DNA of 64,000 bases, from the NCBI RefSeq assembly GCF_001723685.1, contig NZ_MCBX01000038.1, positions 124,001 to 188,000 of the forward strand. Direction: 5' to 3'. The position numbers were made by a program, and so were the translations under genes. The notes under the pieces are model-generated. The model was given only the letters and a program-made list of their open reading frames with translations. It had not been told where the DNA came from and did not search any database. The stretch is from Candidatus Marithrix sp. Canyon 246. GTDB taxonomy: Bacteria > Pseudomonadota > Gammaproteobacteria > Beggiatoales > Beggiatoaceae. This document shows positions 24,444 to 33,991 of the stretch, one piece after another; within the stretch, counting starts at the first letter, position 1; each line of letters opens with the position of its first letter.

Positions 24444-25512
24444 AATTTTTCTGGAGAGTGTTCTTTAATAATTGTGAATCATATTGATCAGTAATAATGG
24501 CTTGACCAATATTTTTTAATAAAATTAAACGAATTTTACCATCATGAACTTTTTTATCAACTTGCATTAATTGCAATATTTGTTCAACTGTTAAAGCTTC
24601 TGGAATAGTCGTAGGTAAAGCCATTTTTTTAATCAGTCTCTTAATACGGCTGACATCATCATCGGCTAACCATCCTAATTGGGCTGAAAATTCTGTTGCT
24701 AAACATATACCAATAGCAACTCCTTCACCATGCAGACATTTACCATAACCCATTCCAGTTTCAATAGCATGACCAAAAGTATGCCCCAAATTGAGTAATG
24801 CTCGTCGCCCACTTTCACGCTCATCTTCAGCAACAATTTGTGCTTTATTTTGACAAGAGCGTGCAATAGCAAAACTTAAAGCTTGCGAATCACGAGCCAA
24901 TAAATCAGATACATTATTTTCTAGCCACTCAAAAAATTCTAAATCATTAATTAATCCATATTTAATAATTTCAGCCAAACCCGCGCTCAATTGTCGATTA
25001 TCTAAAGTATCTAAGGTATCAGTATCTATTATTACACATTGAGGTTGATGAAATGCGCCAATCATATTCTTACCTAAACTATGATTAACGCCAGTTTTGC
25101 CACCAACTGATGAATCAACTTGAGCTAATAAAGTAGTTGCTATTTGAATAAAAGCCACACCGCGCTGATAACAAGCGGCAGCAAAACCCGTCATATCACC
25201 AACAACACCACCACCCAAAGCTACTAAAGTAACTTGACGATTAAACTTATCAGTTAATAACTGATCAAAAATTTGATTTAATACTGTTAAATTTTTATAT
25301 TGTTCACCATCTGGTAAAATTACCGATGCAACTTTATTATAATCCTTAAAAGCTCTAAGTGTTTTTTCTAAATATAATGGCGCGATAGTCTCATTAGTAA
25401 CGATTAAAACTTGTTGACTTGAAGCTTTAATCAATTCAGCCAAGCCTAATAAATTTTGACCGATATAAATCGGATAACTGCGTGATCCTAAATTAACATT
25501 TAAAGTTTTCAT
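24436..25512 (-). CDS. aroB: 3-dehydroquinate synthase
   Basis: AroB closes the ring of DAHP to 3-dehydroquinate in the shikimate pathway, with NAD and a divalent metal. Visible: the NAD-binding GGGVVGDMTGF, the LLAQVDSSVGGKTGVN segment with the Lys of the active site, the metal ligand Glu in AEIIKYG, and the two metal His in GHTFGHAIE and LHGEGVAIG. Length 358 residues is typical. It overlaps aroK by 1 bp and damX by 8 bp, a tight operon. Confidence 0.97.
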   Translation of the reverse strand: MKTLNVNLGSRSYPIYIGQNLLGLAELIKASSQQVLIVTNETIAPLYLEKTLRAFKDYNKVASVILPDGEQYKNLTVLNQIFDQLLTDKFNRQVTLVALGGGVVGDMTGFAAACYQRGVAFIQIATTLLAQVDSSVGGKTGVNHSLGKNMIGAFHQPQCVIIDTDTLDTLDNRQLSAGLAEIIKYGLINDLEFFEWLENNVSDLLARDSQALSFAIARSCQNKAQIVAEDERESGRRALLNLGHTFGHAIETGMGYGKCLHGEGVAIGICLATEFSAQLGWLADDDVSRIKRLIKKMALPTTIPEALTVEQILQLMQVDKKVHDGKIRLILLKNIGQAIITDQYDSQLLKNTLQKNYA

Positions 25513-26024
25513 TATAATTCTCCTATATGGTTTAATACTGCTTCAACTACTTCTAGTATATTTTTTTTTCCAGTATTTATAGTAACATCTGCAACTTCAG
25601 TATATAAATGATGTCTTTGTTTTAACAATGCTTCTAATTTAGTACGCGGATTACCAGTTTTCAATAAGGGGCGATTATCATTATTAGCCGTGCGTTCTAA
25701 TAAATCATCGACATCAGCATGTAAATAAATAACATAACCACGATTTTTTAATAAGCGACGATTAACAGGGTTTAATACAACCCCGCCTCCTGTAGATAAA
25801 ATAATATTTTTTAGATTAGTTACATCTATAATTATCTCTTGTTCGCGCTTGCGAAAACCGATTTCGCCTTCATATTCAAAAATTAAAGGAATTGTTGCAC
25901 CGGTACGGATTTCAATTTCATTATCACTATCAAGAAAATCTTGATGTAAAATATCAGCTAAATGACGACCAATCGTCGATTTACCTACACCCATTGGTCC
26001 AATTAAAAAAATATTATAATTCAT
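25512..26024 (-). CDS. aroK: Shikimate kinase
   Basis: Shikimate kinase phosphorylates shikimate at the 3-hydroxyl. The P-loop GPMGVGKST, the shikimate-binding DSDNEIE and GFRKREQEII, STGGGVV, and the lid with NDNRPLL are all visible. Length 170 residues is normal. It is first in aroK-aroB-damX and divergent from the LysM protein gene, separated by only 10 bp, so the two promoters must overlap the other gene's start. Confidence 0.97.
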   Translation of the reverse strand: MNYNIFLIGPMGVGKSTIGRHLADILHQDFLDSDNEIEIRTGATIPLIFEYEGEIGFRKREQEIIIDVTNLKNIILSTGGGVVLNPVNRRLLKNRGYVIYLHADVDDLLERTANNDNRPLLKTGNPRTKLEALLKQRHHLYTEVADVTINTGKKNILEVVEAVLNHIGEL

Positions 26025-26034
26025 AGGAGTTTAT

Positions 26035-27582
26035 ATGTTCAAAAAAATAGTTTTAATATCATTAAGTTACTTGTATTTAATCACTAATATAGCGCAGGCG
26101 GTTATTTGGGAAGGTGAAAGTGCTGGTTTCAATATTCGTTGGACAAAAAGCGAAATTACCGCCACAACACCTTTTGGCAGACAAATATTTTCAACTACAC
26201 AATTAGCTCAAAAAACTTTTGAAGCTGATTTTTTAATGGATAAATCATTATATAAAAATAATCCATGTGAATATCAACGCAGTTTTGCCCTATTATCAGT
26301 TGTTGGTAGCATAATTACAATTTCTGATAGAGAATATACCAGTTGTAAAACAATGGTGCATCCAAGTGTAGATCACAACTTTAGAGTAATTGATTTAGCA
26401 AAGTCTGCTCAAACAGTTAAATTAACTGATTTATTTTTAGAATCAGATATTCTAGCAGCATTATTGAATGACAAAATAATTCAATTAAGTCTAAAAGGTA
26501 AAACGCCAACAAGTCTAACAGAATTATTTAACGTTTTAGAATGGTCTGAAATTGTGATTAAAGATTGTACTTATACGCTTCCAATAGATTTTTTAAGTCA
26601 ATTTGCATTTCATCATGTAACAGCAACACAAGTAGCAATTCGTTTACATTTACAGCCCATGGCTCATGTTTGTGAATCTAAAAATGCGCAATTAGGTTTT
26701 TACTTGCCCATTCCTGCAACATTAAGAATGCCGTTAAATCGCGCTCTTTTAATGCAAGATCAAATTAAAAAGACTAGCACGATAAGTTTTTCTACTACAA
26801 ATTACAAACCTAAACCTAAACCTAAACCTAAACCTAAGACTGAAGAAAAATATGAATATCACACAGTAGTTGCTGGAGATACTTTATATAGTATTTCTAG
26901 ACAATATCACATAAAAATTGATGATCTTACTCATCTAAATAATTTATCTACATATATTTTAGAAATAGGGCAAAAATTACGCTTGCCTAAAAAATCAACT
27001 ACTATTTTAAAACAAATTGAATTAATAGAATCTATAGAACGCTCAAAGCAGCCTGTAGAAATTGAAGCTGCCGCTGAATTAGAATTATCACATTTAATCA
27101 ATTTGCAAAAACTATGTAATACAATTAATACTCAAAATCAACAAATGAGATTTCGCACATGGTTAAATAAGCGAGCTGATAAACAATTGCTTGAATATAG
27201 CAATGGTAAATGGCTAGTTCATTCACAAGCTTTTTGGAAATTACATGACAAATATTATCCACTTCCAATCTCAGACAAAATAGACTGGCAAGCGGCTGAA
27301 AATTTAAATATTGGTAATTGCGATTTTGAATGTAGCTTAGATTGGCTAAATCAAGCGACAGTAACTTACCTAAAATATCATCCAACAGGCAAATATGTTG
27401 ATCAAGCATTGAATAAAATTCAGACATTTATTGATAAATATAAAAATCAAACAAATCTTGTAAATACCAAAAATTTACCAAGATTATTTGCTGTGATTCA
27501 TATAACAGTAGGCAGAACTAATCATCACAATACAAATCGGGTATTGGCTAATCTTGATAGATTGCGTGAATCAGTTAATTAA
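26035..27582 (+). CDS. Exported LysM-domain protein
   Basis: A 515-residue protein with a signal peptide (residues 1-22, ending AQA). The first 250 residues show no family I recognise. A repeated Lys-Pro linker (residues about 260-270, KPKPKPKPK) leads into one LysM domain (residues 275-320: EYHTVVAGDTLYSISRQY, then LNNLSTYILEIGQKLRLP), which binds peptidoglycan glycans. The remaining 190 residues are helical with a TPR-like end. Likely a periplasmic cell-wall protein. It is followed immediately by the 70-bp tandem repeat array. An AGGAG site precedes the ATG. Confidence 0.85.
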   Translation: MFKKIVLISLSYLYLITNIAQAVIWEGESAGFNIRWTKSEITATTPFGRQIFSTTQLAQKTFEADFLMDKSLYKNNPCEYQRSFALLSVVGSIITISDREYTSCKTMVHPSVDHNFRVIDLAKSAQTVKLTDLFLESDILAALLNDKIIQLSLKGKTPTSLTELFNVLEWSEIVIKDCTYTLPIDFLSQFAFHHVTATQVAIRLHLQPMAHVCESKNAQLGFYLPIPATLRMPLNRALLMQDQIKKTSTISFSTTNYKPKPKPKPKPKTEEKYEYHTVVAGDTLYSISRQYHIKIDDLTHLNNLSTYILEIGQKLRLPKKSTTILKQIELIESIERSKQPVEIEAAAELELSHLINLQKLCNTINTQNQQMRFRTWLNKRADKQLLEYSNGKWLVHSQAFWKLHDKYYPLPISDKIDWQAAENLNIGNCDFECSLDWLNQATVTYLKYHPTGKYVDQALNKIQTFIDKYKNQTNLVNTKNLPRLFAVIHITVGRTNHHNTNRVLANLDRLRESVN

Positions 27583-27977
27583 GCTATGTTACGCAAATAA
27601 GTTAAATGTAGTTAAATGTAGGGTGGGTAGAGCGGAAGCGAAACCCACCAAAGCTATGTTACGCAAATAAGTTAAATGTAGTTAAATGTAGGGTGGGTAG
27701 AGCGGAAGCGAAACCCACCAAAGCTATGTTACGCAAATAAGTTAAATGTAGTTAAATGTAGGGTGGGTAGAGCGGAAGCGAAACCCACCAAAGCTATGTT
27801 ACGCAAATAAGTTAAATGTAGTTAAATGTAGGGTGGGTAGAGCGGAAGCGAAACCCACCAAAGCTATGTTACGCAAATAAGTTAAATGTAGGGTGGGTAG
27901 AGCGGAAGCGAAACCCACCAAAGCGAAACCCACCAAAGCTAAAATGGTGGGTTTCGCTTCCGCTCTACCCACCCTAC
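27581..27977. repeat. Tandem array of a 70-bp unit ending in an inverted copy
   Basis: Four exact 70-bp units start at 27581, 27651, 27721 and 27791, each beginning AAGCTATGTTACGCAAATAA. A fifth at 27861 has lost one internal 10-bp repeat (GTTAAATGTA) and is 60 bp long. After a short partial unit the last 33 bp of the unit (27888-27920) is repeated in inverted orientation (27945-27977), giving a perfect hairpin. The array lies between the convergent LysM protein and hisC genes. The identity of the units implies very recent amplification. Confidence 0.95.
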
Positions 27978-27982
27978 AAATT

Positions 27983-29035
27983 CTACAAATTCTTAAATAC
28001 GCTTATAAAACGCTCAGTATCTTTTATGGTTCCAATGCTTACTCTAAATGTATCTTCAATACCTTGGGCGATCATTGGACGTACTAAGATACCTTGTTGT
28101 TTCAAATAATTGACGCTTTCATCTCTATTTTTTGGCTTCACTAGCATAAAATTAGCGGCACCGGTATGGTAGTCTATTTTATGTGGTTTCAAAAATTTCT
28201 CTAGTAATGGTTTTGATTCAGTCATTACTTCATTTACATATTGTTTCCATCCAGCAGGATTTTCTAATTGGGCTTCTGCTGCCGCTAGTGCGCAACTATT
28301 TACATCAAATGGCGCACGAATCTTATAAAATTGAGAAATAATATCAGCGTGAGCAAACATATATCCAAGTCGTAAACCCGCCATTGCAAAAGCTTTTGAA
28401 AATGTCCTAATAATAATTAGGTTATTATATTGTTCTAATAAAGCTTTGCAGGTTACGCCAGTAAATTCAAAATATGCTTCATCCACCACTACCGGCAAAT
28501 TAGGATTTTCTGCCAAAATGGTTTCTATTTGATCTAGTTTTAAGGCAGTACCTGTGGGATTATTAGGGTTAATTAGAATAATTAATTTAGTATTTGTTTG
28601 TACCGATTGCAAAAACTGCTCAAAAGGAAAACTCATATCTGAATTATAAGCTACAGTTTGTACATCGGCACCAATAACTTTAGCAACCTGAGTAAATATA
28701 GGAAATTCCGGTTGAGCAATCAGCATAGCGTCGCCTGCTGCTAAATATGCTCTTAAAATAATTTCAATAGCTTGATCAGAACCATTAGTAATAATTAATT
28801 GCTTTGCTTCTACACCAACATATTGACACAGTTTAGGTAAAAAGCTACTGTAATCTGGGTACATTTGTAAATGTTGATCATCAATCAAATTTTTCAGCGC
28901 GATATTGACACATTCAGGTGGAGCTTGAGTATTTTCGTTTAAGTCTAAACGTAAATATTGTTTTCTATCTAAATTGCTCCAAGGTGGTGAGTATGCCGAC
29001 ATAGCGGCAATATGTGGTTTGACTAGTGGTAGCAT
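27983..29035 (-). CDS. hisC: Histidinol-phosphate aminotransferase
   Basis: A PLP-dependent class I/II aminotransferase of histidine synthesis. Seen: YLRLDLNENTQAPP at the N-terminus, LIITNGSDQAIE, INPNNPTGTA, VVDEAYFEF, and the PLP-binding Lys in RTFSKAFAMAGLRLGY. Length 350 residues is typical. The start is uncertain: ATG at 29035 overlaps the upstream ATPase stop by 13 bp and has no clear ribosome-binding site; an internal ATG at 29002 is possible. No other his genes are nearby, and the upstream ATPase looks acquired. Confidence 0.93.
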   Translation of the reverse strand: MLPLVKPHIAAMSAYSPPWSNLDRKQYLRLDLNENTQAPPECVNIALKNLIDDQHLQMYPDYSSFLPKLCQYVGVEAKQLIITNGSDQAIEIILRAYLAAGDAMLIAQPEFPIFTQVAKVIGADVQTVAYNSDMSFPFEQFLQSVQTNTKLIILINPNNPTGTALKLDQIETILAENPNLPVVVDEAYFEFTGVTCKALLEQYNNLIIIRTFSKAFAMAGLRLGYMFAHADIISQFYKIRAPFDVNSCALAAAEAQLENPAGWKQYVNEVMTESKPLLEKFLKPHKIDYHTGAANFMLVKPKNRDESVNYLKQQGILVRPMIAQGIEDTFRVSIGTIKDTERFISVFKNL

Positions 29036-30342
29036 TTTAAATTATCAAGACTCAAAAGCCTATATTCTATCTCATAATCATTATAGTTTTTAATTAAATT
29101 AACAGATTTTAATATAAGTTTTTGTTTATTTAATTTTTTAGGATTAATTTTAACTTCACATATAAGCAGTTCTTTATTTATACTGTCAATAGCTACAATA
29201 TCAATTTCATTTAAATTACCTCTTTCCCAATATGAACCAATTTCGGTATATTTGTTTGTGGATTTTAATATTTCTATATGTAACTTTTCCAAAAGCTTAC
29301 CACTAAATGTAGAAAAATCTCTATACGCAATAATTTTTAACTTTTCAAAATTTTCTAACTCAACTAAAGATTGATATTTATAGATAAATCTAAACCAAAA
29401 TAGTAAAAAATTATCGACAATTTCATATTTTTGCACTTTTGAATTTGGTTTTGCAACTATTGGTTTTATACTTTTTATAATATTGTAATCATTTTCTAAT
29501 CTATATAAATGCCCTGATATATTTTTTTGTAATACTGATTCGATCTCTTTTTTTGATGTTTTTGATGAAGCAATTAGAGAAAGAATAGAGAAATATATCC
29601 CATATTCTTTACCAAATTCTTCAATCAGTCTATTTTTACCCTCATTTAAAAATAGTGAATTAGATGAGAAGATAGTATCAATGATTTTATCAAAATCAAA
29701 TGCTTGATAAAGTACAAGTAGTTCGATATATTTTGCAATACCACCTGTAAAAATATAAAAATCAAGTAAATTTTGATTTGAATAACTATTATAATCTGCT
29801 AAAATTTCTGTTAAAACATTAACTTTAAATGGTTTTAAATCTATCTTAAAATCAAGCCTACCAAATAGTGGTTCATTTTGATCTTCAAATATCTTTTTCA
29901 TAAGTGAATAGATAGAACCACAAGCTATTAAATGCAGTTTTGCATTATCTTTGTTTATATCCCATAATTTTTGTATTGAGGAATAGATAGATGGATTGAT
30001 TTTTAAAAACTCTTGAAATTCATCAATAATAAGTGTAAAGGGGGTAGTTTTTGAAATGTCTAAAAGATATGCAAAAAGTTGTTCAAACTTATTAATATTT
30101 CCAAAGATAGGAATATTTAGTTTTGATTGAATTTCTAAAACAAATTCTTCACAAAGCAGTGCTTCATTTTTTTTAGCTACAAAAAAATAAAGAGTTTTGA
30201 TATTTTTGGTAGCTTGTAAGGATAAAGCAGTTTTTCCAACTCTTCTTCTACCAATAATCATAGTAAAAATTGCTCTTTTAGCTTTGTGAGAATCAGCATT
30301 TTTTAATATTTTGATCTCATTTTCTCTATTGTAGAACTTCAT
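29023..30342 (-). CDS. ATPase with C-terminal DUF234-like nuclease-type domain
   Basis: A 439-residue ATPase of the archaeal-type/ATP_bind_2 class. Walker A is IGRRRVGKT (about residues 30-38), Walker B FTLIIDEFQEF, and a sensor segment LIACGSIYSLMKKI follows. The C-terminal third resembles DUF234 (GNLNEIDIVAIDS, LLICEVKI), a putative PD-(D/E)XK-like fold with D, ExK residues. Such genes are mobile and common in archaea and Epsilon-type bacteria. The start codon lies within the 3' arm of a perfect inverted repeat (30335-30387). It overlaps the longest hisC reading. Function unknown. Confidence 0.85.
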   Translation of the reverse strand: MKFYNRENEIKILKNADSHKAKRAIFTMIIGRRRVGKTALSLQATKNIKTLYFFVAKKNEALLCEEFVLEIQSKLNIPIFGNINKFEQLFAYLLDISKTTPFTLIIDEFQEFLKINPSIYSSIQKLWDINKDNAKLHLIACGSIYSLMKKIFEDQNEPLFGRLDFKIDLKPFKVNVLTEILADYNSYSNQNLLDFYIFTGGIAKYIELLVLYQAFDFDKIIDTIFSSNSLFLNEGKNRLIEEFGKEYGIYFSILSLIASSKTSKKEIESVLQKNISGHLYRLENDYNIIKSIKPIVAKPNSKVQKYEIVDNFLLFWFRFIYKYQSLVELENFEKLKIIAYRDFSTFSGKLLEKLHIEILKSTNKYTEIGSYWERGNLNEIDIVAIDSINKELLICEVKINPKKLNKQKLILKSVNLIKNYNDYEIEYRLLSLDNLKCYH

Positions 30343-30387
30343 TATAATAACCTCTGTTGTGATAACGTGGGTTATTATAATGAAGTT
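30335..30387 (-). promoter_or_regulatory. Perfect inverted repeat spanning the ATPase start codon
   Basis: The 18-bp arms AACTTCATTATAATAACC (30335-30352) and its exact complement (30370-30387) flank a 17-bp loop. In the minus-strand transcript the AGAGG ribosome-binding site is at the loop/stem edge and the AUG lies in the 3' arm. Formation of the hairpin would hide the start codon; alternatively, it is an operator or an end of an inserted element. Confidence 0.7.
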
Positions 30388-30472
30388 TTGAAAAATTTTT
30401 TTGGCAAAATTGAGTCTGATGTCCGTCTATTATATTTAAGGCGTATAAAAAAATAATTTTTGGAGGATGAGT

Positions 30473-31642
30473 ATGAAAAAAGTCATTGGCAGTATTTTAG
30501 GTATTAGCTTGTTAAGTAGTTCAGTTGTAGTGGCTCATGAGAATGAGGATTGGAATTTAAAGCCGCTGGGATTGGATGGTATAGTAAAATTTGATAAAGA
30601 AGCCCCACAATTTACTGGGTTGTTGTATTCAGAACAACATTCTTCTGATACGGTTATTTTAAAGAAAGATATTTTGCCAACTACAGTAGGTGTTGAATGT
30701 ATTTCTAAAATCAATCCGATTGTAAATTCTACAAGCGTCAAAAAAGAGCCACTGATATTAGCTTTTGTAACCGCAGTTTTAGGAGTAATTTATGCACAAA
30801 ATGGTCAATTACTTCCTCAAGGTGTTTTAGATACTGTTAAGTATGAACGCATCAGAATGACGGGTAGCATTTTTCAAAAAAAGGAGGATTCGAGATTTAC
30901 GGTTGAAATAAAGGCTTTTGGTTTATCAGTAATAGCACAGTTTTCAATTTTGAAAACTAAAGATTCAAAAGGATTTCCTAAAGTATCCTGTGGATTCCGC
31001 AATGATGAAAAAATTAATGGCATGGAACTGGAGTCTTTTAGGAAGTATTTGACTATACAACAACATGTTAATAATTCATTAGAATTGATCAAGCCATTTA
31101 TTAGAGAAATTAAAGCTGAACTGAAATCTTCTTCAGATACTAGAGCTTTAAGAAGCATTAGCAATAATTTTGATGAGGTTATGCAAGGGGCATTGATGTT
31201 AGCACAGCCGCTGGTGGAAGTTTTAGATTCAAATGCAATAACTTGTTCAGGAGAACTATGTGATTATAGTGGTGTTAATAACATGTTTAGAACATATTCT
31301 TCATATCAGACATGGGTTAGTGGCAGTGATTATCAAAATTTTTTAAGTACTTATACACCTAGTAGTAATGTGAAATCAGTGTCGGTGATTAATGATGATA
31401 AAGTACCTGATTTGGAAAATGATACTGACGCTGTACATATTGAGAAAGTTGTTAAGATTCCACTTAAAACGACTACTTTTAAGGTAAATGGTGAGACTAT
31501 TGATGAAATTAGGATTGTTTCTTCTTTAAATACACCAACAGCTACACCAAATTTTAATAGATCTAAAATTGTAGTTGAAAAAGATAATATTCGCCGTTGT
31601 TGTTCCATAATAATGCGTCGTACCTTTTTTGTTAGATGGTAA
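30473..31642 (+). CDS. Exported hypothetical protein
   Basis: A 389-residue protein with a signal peptide (MKKVIGSILGISLL to VVVA). No family is recognised. Residues about 85-105 are hydrophobic (LILAFVTAVLGVIYAQNG) and may be a second membrane segment; the rest is mixed alpha/beta with a short Cys pair in ITCSGELCDY and a CC near the C-terminus. The second ATG (30473) is chosen because GGAGG (30462-30466) would touch the first at 30467. A 28-bp inverted repeat follows the gene at 31661-31733. Confidence 0.7.
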   Translation: MKKVIGSILGISLLSSSVVVAHENEDWNLKPLGLDGIVKFDKEAPQFTGLLYSEQHSSDTVILKKDILPTTVGVECISKINPIVNSTSVKKEPLILAFVTAVLGVIYAQNGQLLPQGVLDTVKYERIRMTGSIFQKKEDSRFTVEIKAFGLSVIAQFSILKTKDSKGFPKVSCGFRNDEKINGMELESFRKYLTIQQHVNNSLELIKPFIREIKAELKSSSDTRALRSISNNFDEVMQGALMLAQPLVEVLDSNAITCSGELCDYSGVNNMFRTYSSYQTWVSGSDYQNFLSTYTPSSNVKSVSVINDDKVPDLENDTDAVHIEKVVKIPLKTTTFKVNGETIDEIRIVSSLNTPTATPNFNRSKIVVEKDNIRRCCSIIMRRTFFVRW

Positions 31643-31660
31643 TATACTACATAAATAATA

Positions 31661-31733
31661 GTACAGCGAATTACGAGGATAAACGAATAAAACCAATTAC
31701 ATTCCATTCGTTTATCCCCGTAATTCGCTGTAC
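31661..31733. repeat. Inverted repeat with a degenerate second copy at 33934-33991
   Basis: Arms of 28 bp (31661-31688 and 31706-31733) are complementary with one mismatch and begin GTACAGCGAATTACG. A decayed copy with the same left arm lies at 33934, on the other side of the haemagglutinin gene, so the gene is flanked by two members of one element family. Confidence 0.85.
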
Positions 31734-31785
31734 TCATAGTATCTTGTTAATTGACTAATTAACTTAGATTGATAATAATATTAAT

Positions 31786-33738
31786 ATGAAAAAATATTTC
31801 TTTTTAATCATATTAATATTAAATCCTAAACTCTATGCAGAGATTATAACCGACGGTACAATTGGGCAAAGAAACCATTTAATAGGTCCTAATTTTATTA
31901 TTAATGAACAATTAGGTTTACAAGTTGGCAATAATTTATTTCATAGTTTTCAAATCTTTAATATCGAAACTGGACAAACTGCTACTTTTAGTAGTTCTTC
32001 TTCCGTAACAAATATTCTAGCGCGAGTTACTGGCAATCAATCCTCTTGGATTGATGGGCGAATTATTTCTGACGCTAATTTATATCTATTAAATCCTAAT
32101 GGAATTGTATTTGGTGAAAATGCTCGTTTATCCATTAACGGTTCATTTCATGCTAGCACTGCTGATTACTTACGACTAGGAAATACTGGAAAATTTTCAG
32201 CTAGTCATCCACAAGAATCTATCTTAACAGTGGCATCTCCAGAGGCTTTTGGTTTTTTAACCGCTCCTAGTTCAATCACAATTGAAGGTAGTGCTATGAT
32301 GGTTCCTCAACAACAAACTATATCTGTAATAGGCGGCGATTTATTCATTAAAGATAGTTTTTTGTTTGCGGAGAGTGGAAAAATTAATTTAGCATCAGTA
32401 GCAAGTTCAGGTGAAGTTGTTCTAAAACCATCTGATTTAATAGTAGATTCATTTGAAAAAATGGGACAAATACACTTATCAGAATCTCGCCCAATTCCAA
32501 ATGAAGAACGTCTTATTGCCAATCTTGATGTTAGTGATATTTTTTCTCAAGAAGCTGGAGCAGGGCAAATCTTTATTCGCGCTGGTAAATTTATATCTGA
32601 TAAAGCTTGGATATTTGCTGATACTTATGGAAATCAAGATGGATTAGGTATTGATATATTGATTGATGGCAATATTAATTTAATTAATGGAGCTAGGATT
32701 ACAACCGATAATGGAGGAACAGGGCAAGGAGGGAATATTAAAATTCAAGCAAATAATTTAACGCTTAGTGGTATAAATTCAAATATCTGCAATGAATCTT
32801 GTCAAAGAAATTCGATTGAAAATCAGGAAGATTATATCAATAGCTTGAGTACTATTGCTAGTAATACTTTTGGTATGGGTAATGGAGGAGAAATTATTAT
32901 TAATGCGTCTAGCGTAGAAATGCAACCCGGTTTTATGCAAACTGCGACAAAAGAAAATGGTAGAGCTGGAAATATTGATTTCAGGGTTGATAATTTAAAA
33001 TTATATAATAATAGTTATATTGATTCTTCTACAGAAAAAAATGGTAAAGCTGGTAATATTACATTAAATACTCAACAATTAATTTTAGAAAATCAAGGAA
33101 AAATAAGTGCCTCTTCTGAAGGAAATGCAGATGCTGGTTCAATTAATATTACTACAAAAACTGCCTCATTTTCTAATAAAAGCGGCATCACAACTCAATC
33201 ATTCAATACCAGTGGAGGAAATATCGAATTCACCGTGACAGATCGTTTATATTTATCTGATAATAGCCGTATCACCGCTGAAGCTCAAGGTGATGGTGGA
33301 AATATAACTATTAGCGGTAAACCTGAATTTGTAATTCTTAATAATAGTCAATTGCGTGCTAATGCTTTTGAAGATGATGGCGGTAATATTAGGATTTTTG
33401 CTGAAAATTTTATTAGTTCTAACAATAGTATTATAACTGCTTCATCAGAGATGGCTATTGATGGTCAAATTGAAATTAACGCGCAGGAGTATGAACTTAA
33501 AAATAATTTCAGCTTGTTACCAGTTAATTTTTTGACTTCTGCTGTTGAATATACAAAAAAAGCTTGTTCAAGGCGTTCTAAAAACCCTGATGTTGCAAGA
33601 TTGGCAATTCTTGGTTTGCAAATTTTACCTGAATCACCTTATACTTTGGGCTTTTATATTCCTAAAGAATTGCTTGCAACATCAACTACCGAATTGCCTG
33701 TAAAGCCTTATAAGCCTTGCTATCACCAACCCAACTAA
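31786..33738 (+). CDS. TPS-domain haemagglutinin-like exoprotein
   Basis: A 650-residue secreted protein with a signal peptide (residues 1-18) and an N-terminal two-partner-secretion (TPS/haemagglutination activity) domain: ITDGTIGQRNHLIGPNFII, FHSFQIFNIETGQTATF, VTNILARVTGNQSSWIDGRI, NLYLLNPNGIVFGENA. The rest is repeats typical of a right-handed beta helix (many G-N-I, D-G-G-N-I steps), then a short non-repetitive C-terminus. TPS proteins need a TpsB pore; none is in the window. It resembles the protein at 52661 and cyanobacterial/Beggiatoa-type adhesins of modest size. Confidence 0.92.
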   Translation: MKKYFFLIILILNPKLYAEIITDGTIGQRNHLIGPNFIINEQLGLQVGNNLFHSFQIFNIETGQTATFSSSSSVTNILARVTGNQSSWIDGRIISDANLYLLNPNGIVFGENARLSINGSFHASTADYLRLGNTGKFSASHPQESILTVASPEAFGFLTAPSSITIEGSAMMVPQQQTISVIGGDLFIKDSFLFAESGKINLASVASSGEVVLKPSDLIVDSFEKMGQIHLSESRPIPNEERLIANLDVSDIFSQEAGAGQIFIRAGKFISDKAWIFADTYGNQDGLGIDILIDGNINLINGARITTDNGGTGQGGNIKIQANNLTLSGINSNICNESCQRNSIENQEDYINSLSTIASNTFGMGNGGEIIINASSVEMQPGFMQTATKENGRAGNIDFRVDNLKLYNNSYIDSSTEKNGKAGNITLNTQQLILENQGKISASSEGNADAGSINITTKTASFSNKSGITTQSFNTSGGNIEFTVTDRLYLSDNSRITAEAQGDGGNITISGKPEFVILNNSQLRANAFEDDGGNIRIFAENFISSNNSIITASSEMAIDGQIEINAQEYELKNNFSLLPVNFLTSAVEYTKKACSRRSKNPDVARLAILGLQILPESPYTLGFYIPKELLATSTTELPVKPYKPCYHQPN

Positions 33739-33844
33739 TGCTTTTTTATAATTAGAAAAACGTTGTATCCATCTTATATCTTGATTCATACTTTAAACAG
33801 CCTAATTAATTACTATAAATAGTAATTATTATATTGTAAATGAT

Positions 33845-33907
33845 TGTAAAAATATGAGATTAACGATAAAATATATATTTTCGAGAAAACCAAATTGAAA
33901 ATATGAA
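33845..33907. repeat. 63-bp direct repeat, copy 1
   Basis: Identical to 38089-38151 except at two positions. Copy 2 supplies the start codon and upstream region of the AAA-like/PD-(D/E)XK gene, while copy 1 leads only to ATG AAA TTT TAA. It marks a former copy of that gene's 5' end or a duplicated leader. Confidence 0.9.
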
Positions 33908-33933
33908 ATTTTAATATATTTACATAATATTAA

Positions 33934-33991
33934 GTACAGCGAATTACGTGGATAAACTAATAAAGTTTAATTTAAATAATTTGTTTATCCA
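33934..33991. repeat. Degenerate copy of the GTACAGCGAATTACG inverted repeat
   Basis: The left arm (GTACAGCGAATTACGTGG) is well conserved relative to 31661; the right arm retains only TTTGTTTATCC. Confidence 0.7.

Noticed and set aside
27581-27977. CRISPR array
   Set aside because: The 70-bp units are contiguous and identical with no unique spacers, and there are no cas genes nearby; it is a tandem repeat.
27893-28087. Small coding frame with AKPTKAKPTKAK-like repeats
   Set aside because: It is a translation of the tandem repeat array running into the hisC antisense; no ribosome-binding site.
30535-31164. Minus-strand frames inside the exported hypothetical gene
   Set aside because: They overlap a plus-strand gene with a good start and signal peptide, and have no features of their own.
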